Shown here one piece after another: positions 49,233 through 55,955 of a DNA stretch of 64,000 nt (positions are counted from its first letter, which is position 1; each line of letters starts with the position of its first letter). The translations under genes and the position numbers were made by a program. The DNA lies in contig JALHQW010000003.1 in the NCBI GenBank assembly GCA_022841745.1, forward strand, positions 1-64,000, written 5' to 3'. The notes below the pieces were generated by a model. It saw only the letters and a program-made list of their open reading frames with translations. It made no database searches and was not told where the DNA came from. The DNA comes from Saprospiraceae bacterium. GTDB taxonomy: Bacteria > Bacteroidota > Bacteroidia > Chitinophagales > Saprospiraceae.

Positions 49233-49757
49233 ATTTTTCGGCAGCTTATTCAAAAACAATTCCTTAATCCGGTGTTCGGCTTCCTGTTTCGAAATTCCTT
49301 GGTAAAAATCTCGAACAAATGGGTGGTCGAAGTCCTCTTTCGGGAAGATTTCGGGCCGCTGGCCGCCCGTGCGGGTAACGACCTTGGCTGGTATGAACAG
49401 CATATTCGGGTAATCCGGCAGCACATTGCTGATATAGCCAAAATAGGTGGCCTCGTAGTCGTCTCGGTCGAAGTTTTCGTAGTAGTCCAAGAAACTCTTC
49501 TCGCTCAGCGAAACCCAGAATCCATACTCCAAATCGGTGCAGTGGTCGTTCACTTTTTGGTACATTACTGTACGGATGAAACGGTCGGTCTGGTCGGGAT
49601 GGGCGATGACGCAAAAATCGGAACTGACCATTGCCATCTCTTTTTTCTCCTTCTCGGACAGCTCGAAATAGGGCGAGGGAGTGCCAAAAGCCAAGGCTGG
49701 CCATTGGTCTATCATTTCGCCACAGCATTCACATTTGAATTTCAATAGTCCGTCCAT
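49230..49757 (-). CDS. DUF2199-domain protein
   Basis: 175 residues. FKCECCGEMIDQWPALAFGT is the N-terminal zinc-ribbon-like CxxC opening of this family, followed by PSPYFELSEKEKKE, a C-x-x-H-P region (FCVIAHPDQTDRFIRTV), YGFWVSLSEKSFLDYYENFD and a C-terminal helical part. The function is unknown. It is single on its strand; the stop coincides with the CGGTGGA array. Confidence 0.9.
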   Translation of the reverse strand: MDGLLKFKCECCGEMIDQWPALAFGTPSPYFELSEKEKKEMAMVSSDFCVIAHPDQTDRFIRTVMYQKVNDHCTDLEYGFWVSLSEKSFLDYYENFDRDDYEATYFGYISNVLPDYPNMLFIPAKVVTRTGGQRPEIFPKEDFDHPFVRDFYQGISKQEAEHRIKELFLNKLPKN

Positions 49758-49875
49758 TGTAAGTAGAAATTAGAAATTCATTGAAATTAGGAACCTTTAC
49801 AAAATACTGATGGTCAGCGCTTCGTGTCACTCGAAACCCGAAACTAACAACTCGAAGCTACTTAGTTTTGCTGGA

Positions 49876-50277
49876 TTATACTTCGCTGCCTTCGGCAACA
49901 GGCTTAGTAGCAGCTTTTTTCCCTATCAACTGCCGCCTGATGCGAATCGTCAGTTCGTCCGGTTTAATGGGTGCAATTAGAAAGTCGCTTGCCCCCAACC
50001 TCATGGATTCCAACAGCAATTGCTCATTCTCTACGGTGCCGTAAGTTAGAATGGGCAGGTCGTTGCCGTTTTCCTTGCGGAGGAACTGCACCACGTCCAG
50101 TGCCTCGTAGTTGGGCAGGTCGAGGTCAACGATGACGAGGTCTATTTCCTGTTTGAGTGTTTTCTCCAATGCCAATTTGGCATTGTTGGCCACTACCAGT
50201 TTCCAGCCATTCTTTCGGAAACGGAATTCGAGGGTAGTTAGCATGAGTTCTTCGGTGGTGCAGAGCAGGATGTTCAT
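49876..50277 (-). CDS. Response-regulator receiver-domain protein
   Basis: 133 residues, one receiver domain and a short tail. The phosphoacceptor Asp is residue 51 (LVIVDLDLPNYEALD), Lys is in IAPIKPDEL (105), and Thr/Ser is in PILTYG (~78). The acidic pair at the top is partly lost: the usual DD-E reads TTEE (residues 8-10 region), so metal binding may be weaker. No output domain is present, so it would act by protein binding (CheY-like). No histidine kinase is adjacent. Confidence 0.88.
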   Translation of the reverse strand: MNILLCTTEELMLTTLEFRFRKNGWKLVVANNAKLALEKTLKQEIDLVIVDLDLPNYEALDVVQFLRKENGNDLPILTYGTVENEQLLLESMRLGASDFLIAPIKPDELTIRIRRQLIGKKAATKPVAEGSEV

Positions 50278-50282
50278 TTTAA

Positions 50283-50318
50283 AGTTGGCAGTTTGACAGT
50301 TGGCAGTTGGCAGTCAAG
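50283..50318. repeat. AGTTGGC-word array before the receiver gene
   Basis: AGTTGGC, AGTTTGAC, AGTTGGC, AGTTGGC, AGTC in a row. It lies 6 bp upstream of the start of the receiver gene (minus strand). No complement is close by, so it is an array without a hairpin. Confidence 0.75.
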
Positions 50319-50383
50319 GAATAGTGGTGAAAATCAATTTTCAGCTAATTTTTCAGACTGGACGTACTGCCTTCAACAAACCT

Positions 50384-51046
50384 TTAGTTGGTGTTTGATT
50401 TAGTTTTTTCAATAAGTTTTTGCACCCAGGCGTTGAAGCGAGGGCATTTTTGAAGGATTGTTTCGATGCCGACGGCATCAGCGATTAATGAAGTGTATGT
50501 TTTCTTATCATATTCAGGGTTAATCTTAAGAAGCCGCTTGGAAGGCGCACCTTCTGGGGCTGTATTGATATCTTCTGGAGTTGAGTAGGTTTCGACAACC
50601 TCTTTCGTTTTTAAAAAGGTTTCTTCAGTGAAAAACTCCTCAAATCCTTTATTGGATGCAAACAACAACGCTTCAAGTTCATGTTTTTGAATGTATGGCA
50701 CAAACCTGTTATCATTAATATTTCCAGCCATTGCATCTTCCAAACAATCAATTATACTATCGCTTGTTTTGTAAGAAAAGCATTCCTGGGAATTGGGGAA
50801 ATTCTTCTTCGGAAGGCGAAAAAAATCCACAAAAGTCGAAACAACCACTTCCTTCTCCCCTTTTAACACCCTGTTTATGTCATTTGCCAAATGATGGTAA
50901 TTCACGAATCCTCCCTTATAGCCCTTACGTGTTGTTATTCTCGTAGCCCGCACATCATAAACTCCAAATTGCTGGAAATATGGCAAGAGAATTTCATTGA
51001 CAAATGACTCCTCGGAATCGCCCTCAACGATGATGATTCTTTTCAT
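50384..51046 (-). CDS. DUF4276 protein (TOPRIM-like), partner of an AAA ATPase
   Basis: 220 residues from the ATG at 51046; a longer frame to 51076 would overlap the ATPase. IIIVEGDSEESFVNEILLPY is the N-terminal acid motif of TOPRIM-like nucleases (VEG with Glu), and IQKHELEALLFASNKGFEEF the characteristic HE-x-EALL motif of DUF4276. It overlaps the ATPase stop codon by 4 bp (ATGA). Together they form the shape of a two-gene defence pair such as OLD-like or PARIS-like systems, though here the partners are AAA15 type and DUF4276. Confidence 0.85.
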   Translation of the reverse strand: MKRIIIVEGDSEESFVNEILLPYFQQFGVYDVRATRITTRKGYKGGFVNYHHLANDINRVLKGEKEVVVSTFVDFFRLPKKNFPNSQECFSYKTSDSIIDCLEDAMAGNINDNRFVPYIQKHELEALLFASNKGFEEFFTEETFLKTKEVVETYSTPEDINTAPEGAPSKRLLKINPEYDKKTYTSLIADAVGIETILQKCPRFNAWVQKLIEKTKSNTN

Positions 51047-52119
51047 GGCCGCCCTCCAATTACGTTTTTGTCCCAAATCTCCCCTAACGAATAATCATCC
51101 AGCCAGATAGAAAGCTGCTCGGTCGTGTGACGTGTAAAGGTTGATTGGCCACTTCTCCAATCAACAGTAACAATATCTTCCGGCTCGAACTCGTCCACCA
51201 AACTTGAAGATTGCGTGGCAATCATTATTTGGTGGTGGTGCGATGCCGTTCGAATAAGCGCTGCCAATTTGCCAATTGCAAAAGGGTGAAGCCCAAGTTC
51301 AGGCTCGTCAATTACAATTAAAGCAGGCGGGGCCGGTTGTAGCAGGGCAGTAGCAATTGCAATAAACCTCAAAGTGCCGTCTGAGAGATGTGAGGCAAAA
51401 AAGGGGAAGTCCGGATCTTGTCCCCGCCATTCTATCTGAATCAGATTGGGTGAAAACCTGTCAGGCACTAAAACAAATTCCTTAAAAAAAGCAGAAACCG
51501 ACCTGACAGTAGCCTCCAACAACTTGAATTTTTTTGGATGCACCTGCTGCATCAAGTAAAGGATGGATGGCAAGTTTGCACCGTCTGCCCTCAACACCCT
51601 GTTATCGTCAATATTGGATTTTTGACGAAGTGATGAAAAAGGGCTTGTATCGTTGAAATGGTAAATCTTAATACTAGCTTTGTCAAAAATAGGTTTTGCA
51701 ATTGGCTCATCAAGTTTTGAATCAAATAAGATATTAGACTCTTTCTTGCCAATATCCTTAGCCGTCATAGCAGCTATTTCGACACCATCTTTCCAAAAGG
51801 CAAGTTCTTCCTCCTGAAGATACAAAAAAGCCTGCTCGTCAGGCTTTAAAGAAAACATATGAAATCTACCCTCAAAAAAAAATGTCCCTTTTAAATGTGT
51901 TGAGGTTTTTAATCCAAAATGCAACAGTTGATTTGCACCGCCTTTCTCTGCAATATAAGTTTGAAGGTTTTGCTTCTTCATATTCTCCCACATCTCCAAA
52001 AACCCAATCAAATTGCTCTTCCCCGACCCGTTTGCCCCAATAAGCACGTTGAGCGGCCTGAGTTCCAAATCCAAATGCCGGATGGACTTGAAATTGTCTA
52101 TGACGATGCGGTTGATCAT
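51043..52119 (-). CDS. AAA-family ATPase (AAA15/RecF-like), partner of DUF4276
   Basis: 358 residues from the ATG at 52119 (MINRIVIDNFKSIRHLDLEL); the longer frame to 52170 would overlap the E1 gene. LNVLIGANGSGKSNLIGFLE is Walker A (~30-40), SDGTLRFIAIATALL the signature-like helix, and PALIVIDEPELGLHPFA Walker B, with a His/Gln switch in IMIATQSSSLVDEF. No separate nuclease domain is visible, so cleavage would be supplied by the DUF4276 partner. It starts 37 bp after the end of the E1 gene on the same strand. Confidence 0.88.
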   Translation of the reverse strand: MINRIVIDNFKSIRHLDLELRPLNVLIGANGSGKSNLIGFLEMWENMKKQNLQTYIAEKGGANQLLHFGLKTSTHLKGTFFFEGRFHMFSLKPDEQAFLYLQEEELAFWKDGVEIAAMTAKDIGKKESNILFDSKLDEPIAKPIFDKASIKIYHFNDTSPFSSLRQKSNIDDNRVLRADGANLPSILYLMQQVHPKKFKLLEATVRSVSAFFKEFVLVPDRFSPNLIQIEWRGQDPDFPFFASHLSDGTLRFIAIATALLQPAPPALIVIDEPELGLHPFAIGKLAALIRTASHHHQIMIATQSSSLVDEFEPEDIVTVDWRSGQSTFTRHTTEQLSIWLDDYSLGEIWDKNVIGGRP

Positions 52120-52156
52120 GCAATGGAAGTTTTTGCCAAAGATAAAGCATTGGCTT

Positions 52157-54187
52157 TCAATACGAAACAAGTTTCCTCAACTGCCCCCTAAACCTTTCCA
52201 CCGGCAAATAATTCTGCTCCAATGGAATGGCAAACGGCACCGGCGTGTCCAAGCCCGCTGCCCGTAGCACTGGGCCGTCGAGGTGTTCGAACAGGTGCTC
52301 CGAAATCCAGGCAGACAGCTCGCTGCCGACGCCGCCCGTGAGCGTGTCCTCGTGCAGGATAACGACCCTGTTCGTCTTTTTCACTGTAGCCGTAATCGCC
52401 TCGTAATCAAGCGGTAAGAGCGTACGAAGGTCAATGATGTCAGCATCAATGCCTTCTTCTTCGCAGACCTTCAACGCCCAATGGACGCCCATGCCGTAGG
52501 TGATGACGCTCAGCGCCGAGCCTTCCCTTGCCACCCTCGCCTTGCCGATTTCGACAGTATAGTAGCCATCTGGGATTTCTTCTGAAATGGCCCGGTATAG
52601 TGCCTTGTGCTCGAAATACATGACCGGGTTCGGGTCCTCAAAAGCGGCCAGCAGTAGGCCCTTGGCGTCGTAAGGTGTGGATGGAATCACCACTTTCAAG
52701 CCCGGCGTGTGTACGAACCAAGCCTCGTTCGTTTGCGAGTGGAAAGGGCCCGCCCCTACCCCACCGCCGCTCGGCATCCGCACCACCACGTCGGCATTCA
52801 CGCCCCAGCGGTAGTGGATTTTGGCGAGGTTGTTCACGATTTGGTTGAAGGCGCAGGTCACAAAGTCGGCGAACTGCATCTCAACCATGCTCTTGAAGCC
52901 TTTTAAACTAAGGCCCAGCGCCGCACCCACGATGGCGCTCTCGCAAATCGGCGTGTTGCGCACCCGCTCCTTGCCGAACTCCTCCATGAAGCCTTGCGTG
53001 ATTTTGAAAACGCCGCCGTAATCAGCGATGTCTTGGCCCATCAACACAAGGTTGGCATGGCGTTGCATGGCAATGCGGAGGCCGTCGGATATTGCGTCAA
53101 TGTAACGACGTTCGGATTTCGGCCCAGTGGCGGACTGCGGACTGTGGACTGCGGACTGCGGAACTTGTCCCGACACCTCGGGATTGGGAGCGTACACGTC
53201 GCCCAATTCTTCCTCCAGATTCGGTTCGATTTCGGGTTCGGAAACAGTGATTTTCCAAGCCGCCTCTATCTCGTCCTTTATCTCTTTGCGGTACTTCGCA
53301 ATGGTCTTCTCCTCCAAAACACCCTCTTCGAGCAGGTAGCGTTCGTAGTTGTCGAGGGGGTCTTTCAGCGCCCAAGTTTCGAGGAGTTCCTTGGGCACGT
53401 ACTTCACGCCGCTCGCCTCTTCGTGGCCACGCATTCTGAAAGTTTTACACTCAACCAGCACAGGGTGCGGCTTTTTCCGCATCTCGACGGCCAATTTGTC
53501 AATCGTGTTATAAACTTCGAGGATGTTGTTGCCATCCAAGATGACCGATTTCATACCATAGCCAACGCCTTTGTCTGCAATGTTTTCGCAGCGATACTGC
53601 TCGCTGGTGGTGGTGCTGAGGCCATAGCCGTTGTTTTCAACGACAAAAATCACGGGCAGGTCCCAGACGGCGGCCACATTCAGTGCTTCGTGGAAATCGC
53701 CTTCGCTGGTGCCACCCTCGCCACTGAATGCCAGCGCGACCCGGCCTTCGCCTTTTAGTTTATGTGCCAATGCCGCCCCATCCGCTAATGCCAACTGAGG
53801 GCCGAGGTGGCTTATCATACCCACGATGCCGTAGTCCAGTGTACCGAAGTGGAAGCTGCGCTCTCGGCCTTTTGAGAATCCGCTTTTCTTGCCTTGCCAC
53901 TGTGAAAACAGGGTTGCCAAAGGCACGTCACGCACCGTGAAAACGCCGAGGTTGCGGTGCAGGGTGAACACCAGTTCGTCGGGCAGCAGGGCACTTGTTA
54001 CGCCCACGGCGATGGCCTCCTGCCCGATGCCACTAAACCATTTTGACACTTGTCCCTGGCGCAGGAGGATGAGCATTTTCTCCTCAATCATGCGGGGTTT
54101 CAGCAAGCGGCGGTAGAGCATGAGCAAGGTGTCTTTACTCAGTTTTCCTTTGTTGAACTTTATTGGCTGGGCAGTTGCTGTGGGCAT
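52157..54187 (-). CDS. Fused alpha/beta branched-chain 2-oxoacid dehydrogenase E1
   Basis: 676 residues. The N-terminal half (~1-330) is the alpha subunit with the thiamine-diphosphate motif FSGEGGTSEGDFHEALNVAA and ENNGYGLST. The C-terminal half (~355-676) is the beta subunit (MGQDIADYGGVFKITQGFME, ESAIVGAALGLSLKG, ILHEDTLTGGVGSE). It decarboxylates branched-chain 2-oxoacids and acylates the E2 lipoyl group, feeding CoA thioesters for fatty-acid primers. Residues ~334-352 (NPEVSGQVPQSAVHSPQSA) are encoded by repeat copy 3 and lie in the linker, where the frame stays open. E2 and E3 are not adjacent. A promoter box lies at 54216-54223. Confidence 0.95.
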   Translation of the reverse strand: MPTATAQPIKFNKGKLSKDTLLMLYRRLLKPRMIEEKMLILLRQGQVSKWFSGIGQEAIAVGVTSALLPDELVFTLHRNLGVFTVRDVPLATLFSQWQGKKSGFSKGRERSFHFGTLDYGIVGMISHLGPQLALADGAALAHKLKGEGRVALAFSGEGGTSEGDFHEALNVAAVWDLPVIFVVENNGYGLSTTTSEQYRCENIADKGVGYGMKSVILDGNNILEVYNTIDKLAVEMRKKPHPVLVECKTFRMRGHEEASGVKYVPKELLETWALKDPLDNYERYLLEEGVLEEKTIAKYRKEIKDEIEAAWKITVSEPEIEPNLEEELGDVYAPNPEVSGQVPQSAVHSPQSATGPKSERRYIDAISDGLRIAMQRHANLVLMGQDIADYGGVFKITQGFMEEFGKERVRNTPICESAIVGAALGLSLKGFKSMVEMQFADFVTCAFNQIVNNLAKIHYRWGVNADVVVRMPSGGGVGAGPFHSQTNEAWFVHTPGLKVVIPSTPYDAKGLLLAAFEDPNPVMYFEHKALYRAISEEIPDGYYTVEIGKARVAREGSALSVITYGMGVHWALKVCEEEGIDADIIDLRTLLPLDYEAITATVKKTNRVVILHEDTLTGGVGSELSAWISEHLFEHLDGPVLRAAGLDTPVPFAIPLEQNYLPVERFRGQLRKLVSY
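53131..53188. repeat. Heptad-array element with 28-bp core, copy 3, inside the E1 gene
   Basis: Four heptads CGGACTG, CGGACTG, TGGACTG, CGGACTG (53131-53158) are followed by the core identical to copies 1 and 2. Length and phase keep the E1 frame open. On the coding strand this gives about 19 Ser/Gln/Pro-rich residues in the alpha-beta linker. Confidence 0.9.
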
Positions 54188-54215
54188 ACTCGATATATTT
54201 GAAAAAAATTGGGCG

Positions 54216-54223
54216 CAAAGATA
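54216..54223 (-). promoter_or_regulatory. Promoter -7 box for the E1 gene
   Basis: TATCTTTG followed by C on the minus strand matches TAnnTTTG exactly. The leader to the ATG at 54187 is roughly 20 nt. No TTTG at -33 was found. Confidence 0.55.
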
Positions 54224-54292
54224 GGGGAAAATGGCATCTGTCTAATTGCATTTTTCGTTGCACCTTTCTGGGGGAAATCCAGCGATTTTGAT

Positions 54293-54300
54293 TAGTTTTG
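54293..54300 (+). promoter_or_regulatory. Promoter -7 box for the YoeB-type toxin-antitoxin operon
   Basis: TAGTTTTG matches TAnnTTTG; the ATG follows at 54318, so the leader is ~10 nt, as in the PIN operon. Confidence 0.55.
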
Positions 54301-54317
54301 TAAAAAAATAGCTACCA

Positions 54318-54563
54318 ATGCAAGCAACATTGAAAGTATCTGGGTCTGAACTCACCGCCGAATTGTTAGAAAAAATCCGAAGCCTGTTCAATGGCAACAG
54401 CAAGGATTTCGACGTTACCATTTCCGTGAAAAAAAGAGAATCTTCCGAAGCGACAAAAGCCAGAATTGACAATGCCATTGCGTCAATAGAGATGGGTGAA
54501 AACCTACAACAGTATTCTCCTGAAGAATATGAAACCCTTGTAAAACAACTGACACAGAAATGA
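54318..54563 (+). CDS. Antitoxin partner of the YoeB-type toxin
   Basis: 81 residues. It has an N-terminal beta-strand/helix (MQATLKVSGSELTAELLEKI) and an acidic C-terminal helix (IASIEMGENLQQYSPEEYET). It is not a clear YefM/Phd member, but Bacteroidota YoeB toxins often have such non-canonical partners. It overlaps the toxin start by 4 bp (54560-54563) and stands first. Confidence 0.8.
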   Translation: MQATLKVSGSELTAELLEKIRSLFNGNSKDFDVTISVKKRESSEATKARIDNAIASIEMGENLQQYSPEEYETLVKQLTQK

Positions 54564-54823
54564 AGGCTGTTCATTTTCTCGGGGAAGCTTACGAACAGTT
54601 TGTAGAGTGGGCCGAAACTGACCCAGAGGTCTTCAACAAGATTGACCAATTAATCAGAGACATTAGCAGAACCCCATTCAAAGGATTGGGAAAGCCCGAA
54701 CCGCTTAAACATCATTGGAAAGGCTGGTGGTCGAGAAGGATTACCCTTGAACATCGCATCATTTACAAATTTGAACACGACACTATTTACGTTGCCAGCT
54801 TGAAAGGACATTATACTGACTAA
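54560..54823 (+). CDS. Txe/YoeB-family ribosome-dependent mRNA interferase toxin
   Basis: 87 residues. LIRDISRTPFKGLGKPEPLK and GWWSRRITLEHRIIYKFEHD match YoeB over the core. The catalytic Glu (in KPEPLK), Arg (SRRI) and C-terminal His-Tyr (GHYTD) are all present. It should cleave mRNA at the ribosome when the antitoxin is lost. It forms an operon with the preceding gene through a 4-bp overlap. Confidence 0.93.
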   Translation: MKAVHFLGEAYEQFVEWAETDPEVFNKIDQLIRDISRTPFKGLGKPEPLKHHWKGWWSRRITLEHRIIYKFEHDTIYVASLKGHYTD

Positions 54824-54962
54824 AAACCTTAGGCAAGTTTGAAATACATATGGTAAATGCACCACAGCTTACAAATAACGACAAGCATCATCTCCTTTTC
54901 AAAATTATTTCAGACCTTTGCCCTGTCTGAAAAAAGCTATACCCACCCTAATCCAGCAGAGA

Positions 54963-55055
54963 ATGACCGCTACACTCACTTATACCTTGGTTTTGGCTGC
55001 CATTTATTTCGGCATCAAGGCCATTGAGCAAATGGAAAAGGAGAATGGAAAATAG
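54963..55055 (+). CDS. 30-residue single-helix membrane peptide (candidate)
   Basis: ATG at 54963 to TAG at 55053-55055: MTATLTYTLVLAAIYFGIKA then a charged tail (Glu, Met, Lys, Glu, Asn, Gly, Lys). It is one transmembrane helix with a charged cytoplasmic end, a shape seen in small regulatory or oxidase-associated subunits. It lies between the toxin gene and the GT2 gene, with no strong ribosome site. The call rests on composition alone. Confidence 0.35.
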   Translation: MTATLTYTLVLAAIYFGIKAIEQMEKENGK

Positions 55056-55065
55056 GAAATTACAC

Positions 55066-55105
55066 GAATCCCAATTTCTCAATTTCCAAATTTCTCAATT
55101 TCTCA
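55066..55105. repeat. CAATTTCT-word array at the GT2 stop codon
   Basis: Words CCAATTTCT, CAATTTCC, AAATTTCT, CAATTTCT in a row. On the minus strand the array begins with the TGA of the GT2 gene (55103-55105), as TGAGAAAT repeated. It lacks a near complement. Confidence 0.75.
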
Positions 55106-55858
55106 TATCCCCCTCGGTCGCTCATAAAGCTTGAACCCTCCAAGCCCGATTCGCTGGAGAAAATGGCAGAAAGACACCCGCATCACCCCCATCCCGTACT
55201 TCATACTCCGTCTGAAATTAATGGAACTGGCCTCCTCGAAATACTTCGTGGGGCAGGTGACTTCGGCAATATCGTAGCCTGCAAAGACGATTTGCGAGAG
55301 CATTTCATTGTCGAACACGAAGTCGTCGGAATTCGCCTCGAAGTTGATGCCGAGCAGCACCTCCCGACTGAAAGCACGGTAGCCCGTGTGGTACTCCGAT
55401 AGCTTGTAGTTGATAAGGATGTTTTGCGACAGCGTCAAAAAGCGGTTGAAAACGTATTTGTAGAGCGGCATACCGCCTCGCAGGGCACCCTTGCCAAGGA
55501 TGCGGCTGCCAAGCACTACGGGGTAAAGCCCCTCGCCGATGATGTTCACGAAAGAGGGAATCAACAGCGGCGTGTACTGGTAGTCGGGGTGGAGCATGAT
55601 GACGATATCGCCGCCAAGTTCGAGTGCCTTGCGGTAGAGCGACTTCTGGTTGCCGCCGTAGCCCTTGTTCTTTTCATGGACAATGACATGGTTGATGCCA
55701 ACTTTTTGGGCCAGTTCAACTGTGTTGTCACGGCTGGCGTCGTCGCAAAGGATGACTTCGTCAACGAGTGGGAAGGGGATTTCGGCATAAGTTTTTTCCA
55801 GCGTCAGGGCTGCGTTATAGGCAGGCAGCACGACGATGACCTTTTTTCCTTTGTACAT
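55103..55858 (-). CDS. GT2-family glycosyltransferase (dolichol-phosphate-mannose-synthase-like)
   Basis: 251 residues. KKVIVVLPAYNAALTLEKTY is the GT-A nucleotide site, DEVILCDDASRDNTVELAQK the acidic motif (DDAS), and GGDIVIMLHPDYQYTP has the D-x-D-like pair for metal binding. VLGSRILGKGALRGGMPLYK follows. The fold and length match undecaprenyl/dolichyl-phosphate sugar transferases used in surface-glycan synthesis. It is single, with its own promoter at 55886-55893. Confidence 0.92.
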   Translation of the reverse strand: MYKGKKVIVVLPAYNAALTLEKTYAEIPFPLVDEVILCDDASRDNTVELAQKVGINHVIVHEKNKGYGGNQKSLYRKALELGGDIVIMLHPDYQYTPLLIPSFVNIIGEGLYPVVLGSRILGKGALRGGMPLYKYVFNRFLTLSQNILINYKLSEYHTGYRAFSREVLLGINFEANSDDFVFDNEMLSQIVFAGYDIAEVTCPTKYFEEASSINFRRSMKYGMGVMRVSFCHFLQRIGLGGFKLYERPRGI

Positions 55859-55885
55859 TTGTGGAGCTTTTGTTCAAACCGCCCG

Positions 55886-55893
55886 CAAAGATA
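55886..55893 (-). promoter_or_regulatory. Promoter -7 box for the GT2 gene
   Basis: TATCTTTG followed by C on the minus strand matches TAnnTTTG; the leader to the ATG at 55858 is ~20-25 nt. No TTTG at -33. Confidence 0.55.
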
Positions 55894-55955
55894 ACAAGAC
55901 AAGGGACTGAATCGCCTCCTGACAGACCAATGTGAATTGAATACCCAATAACGTT

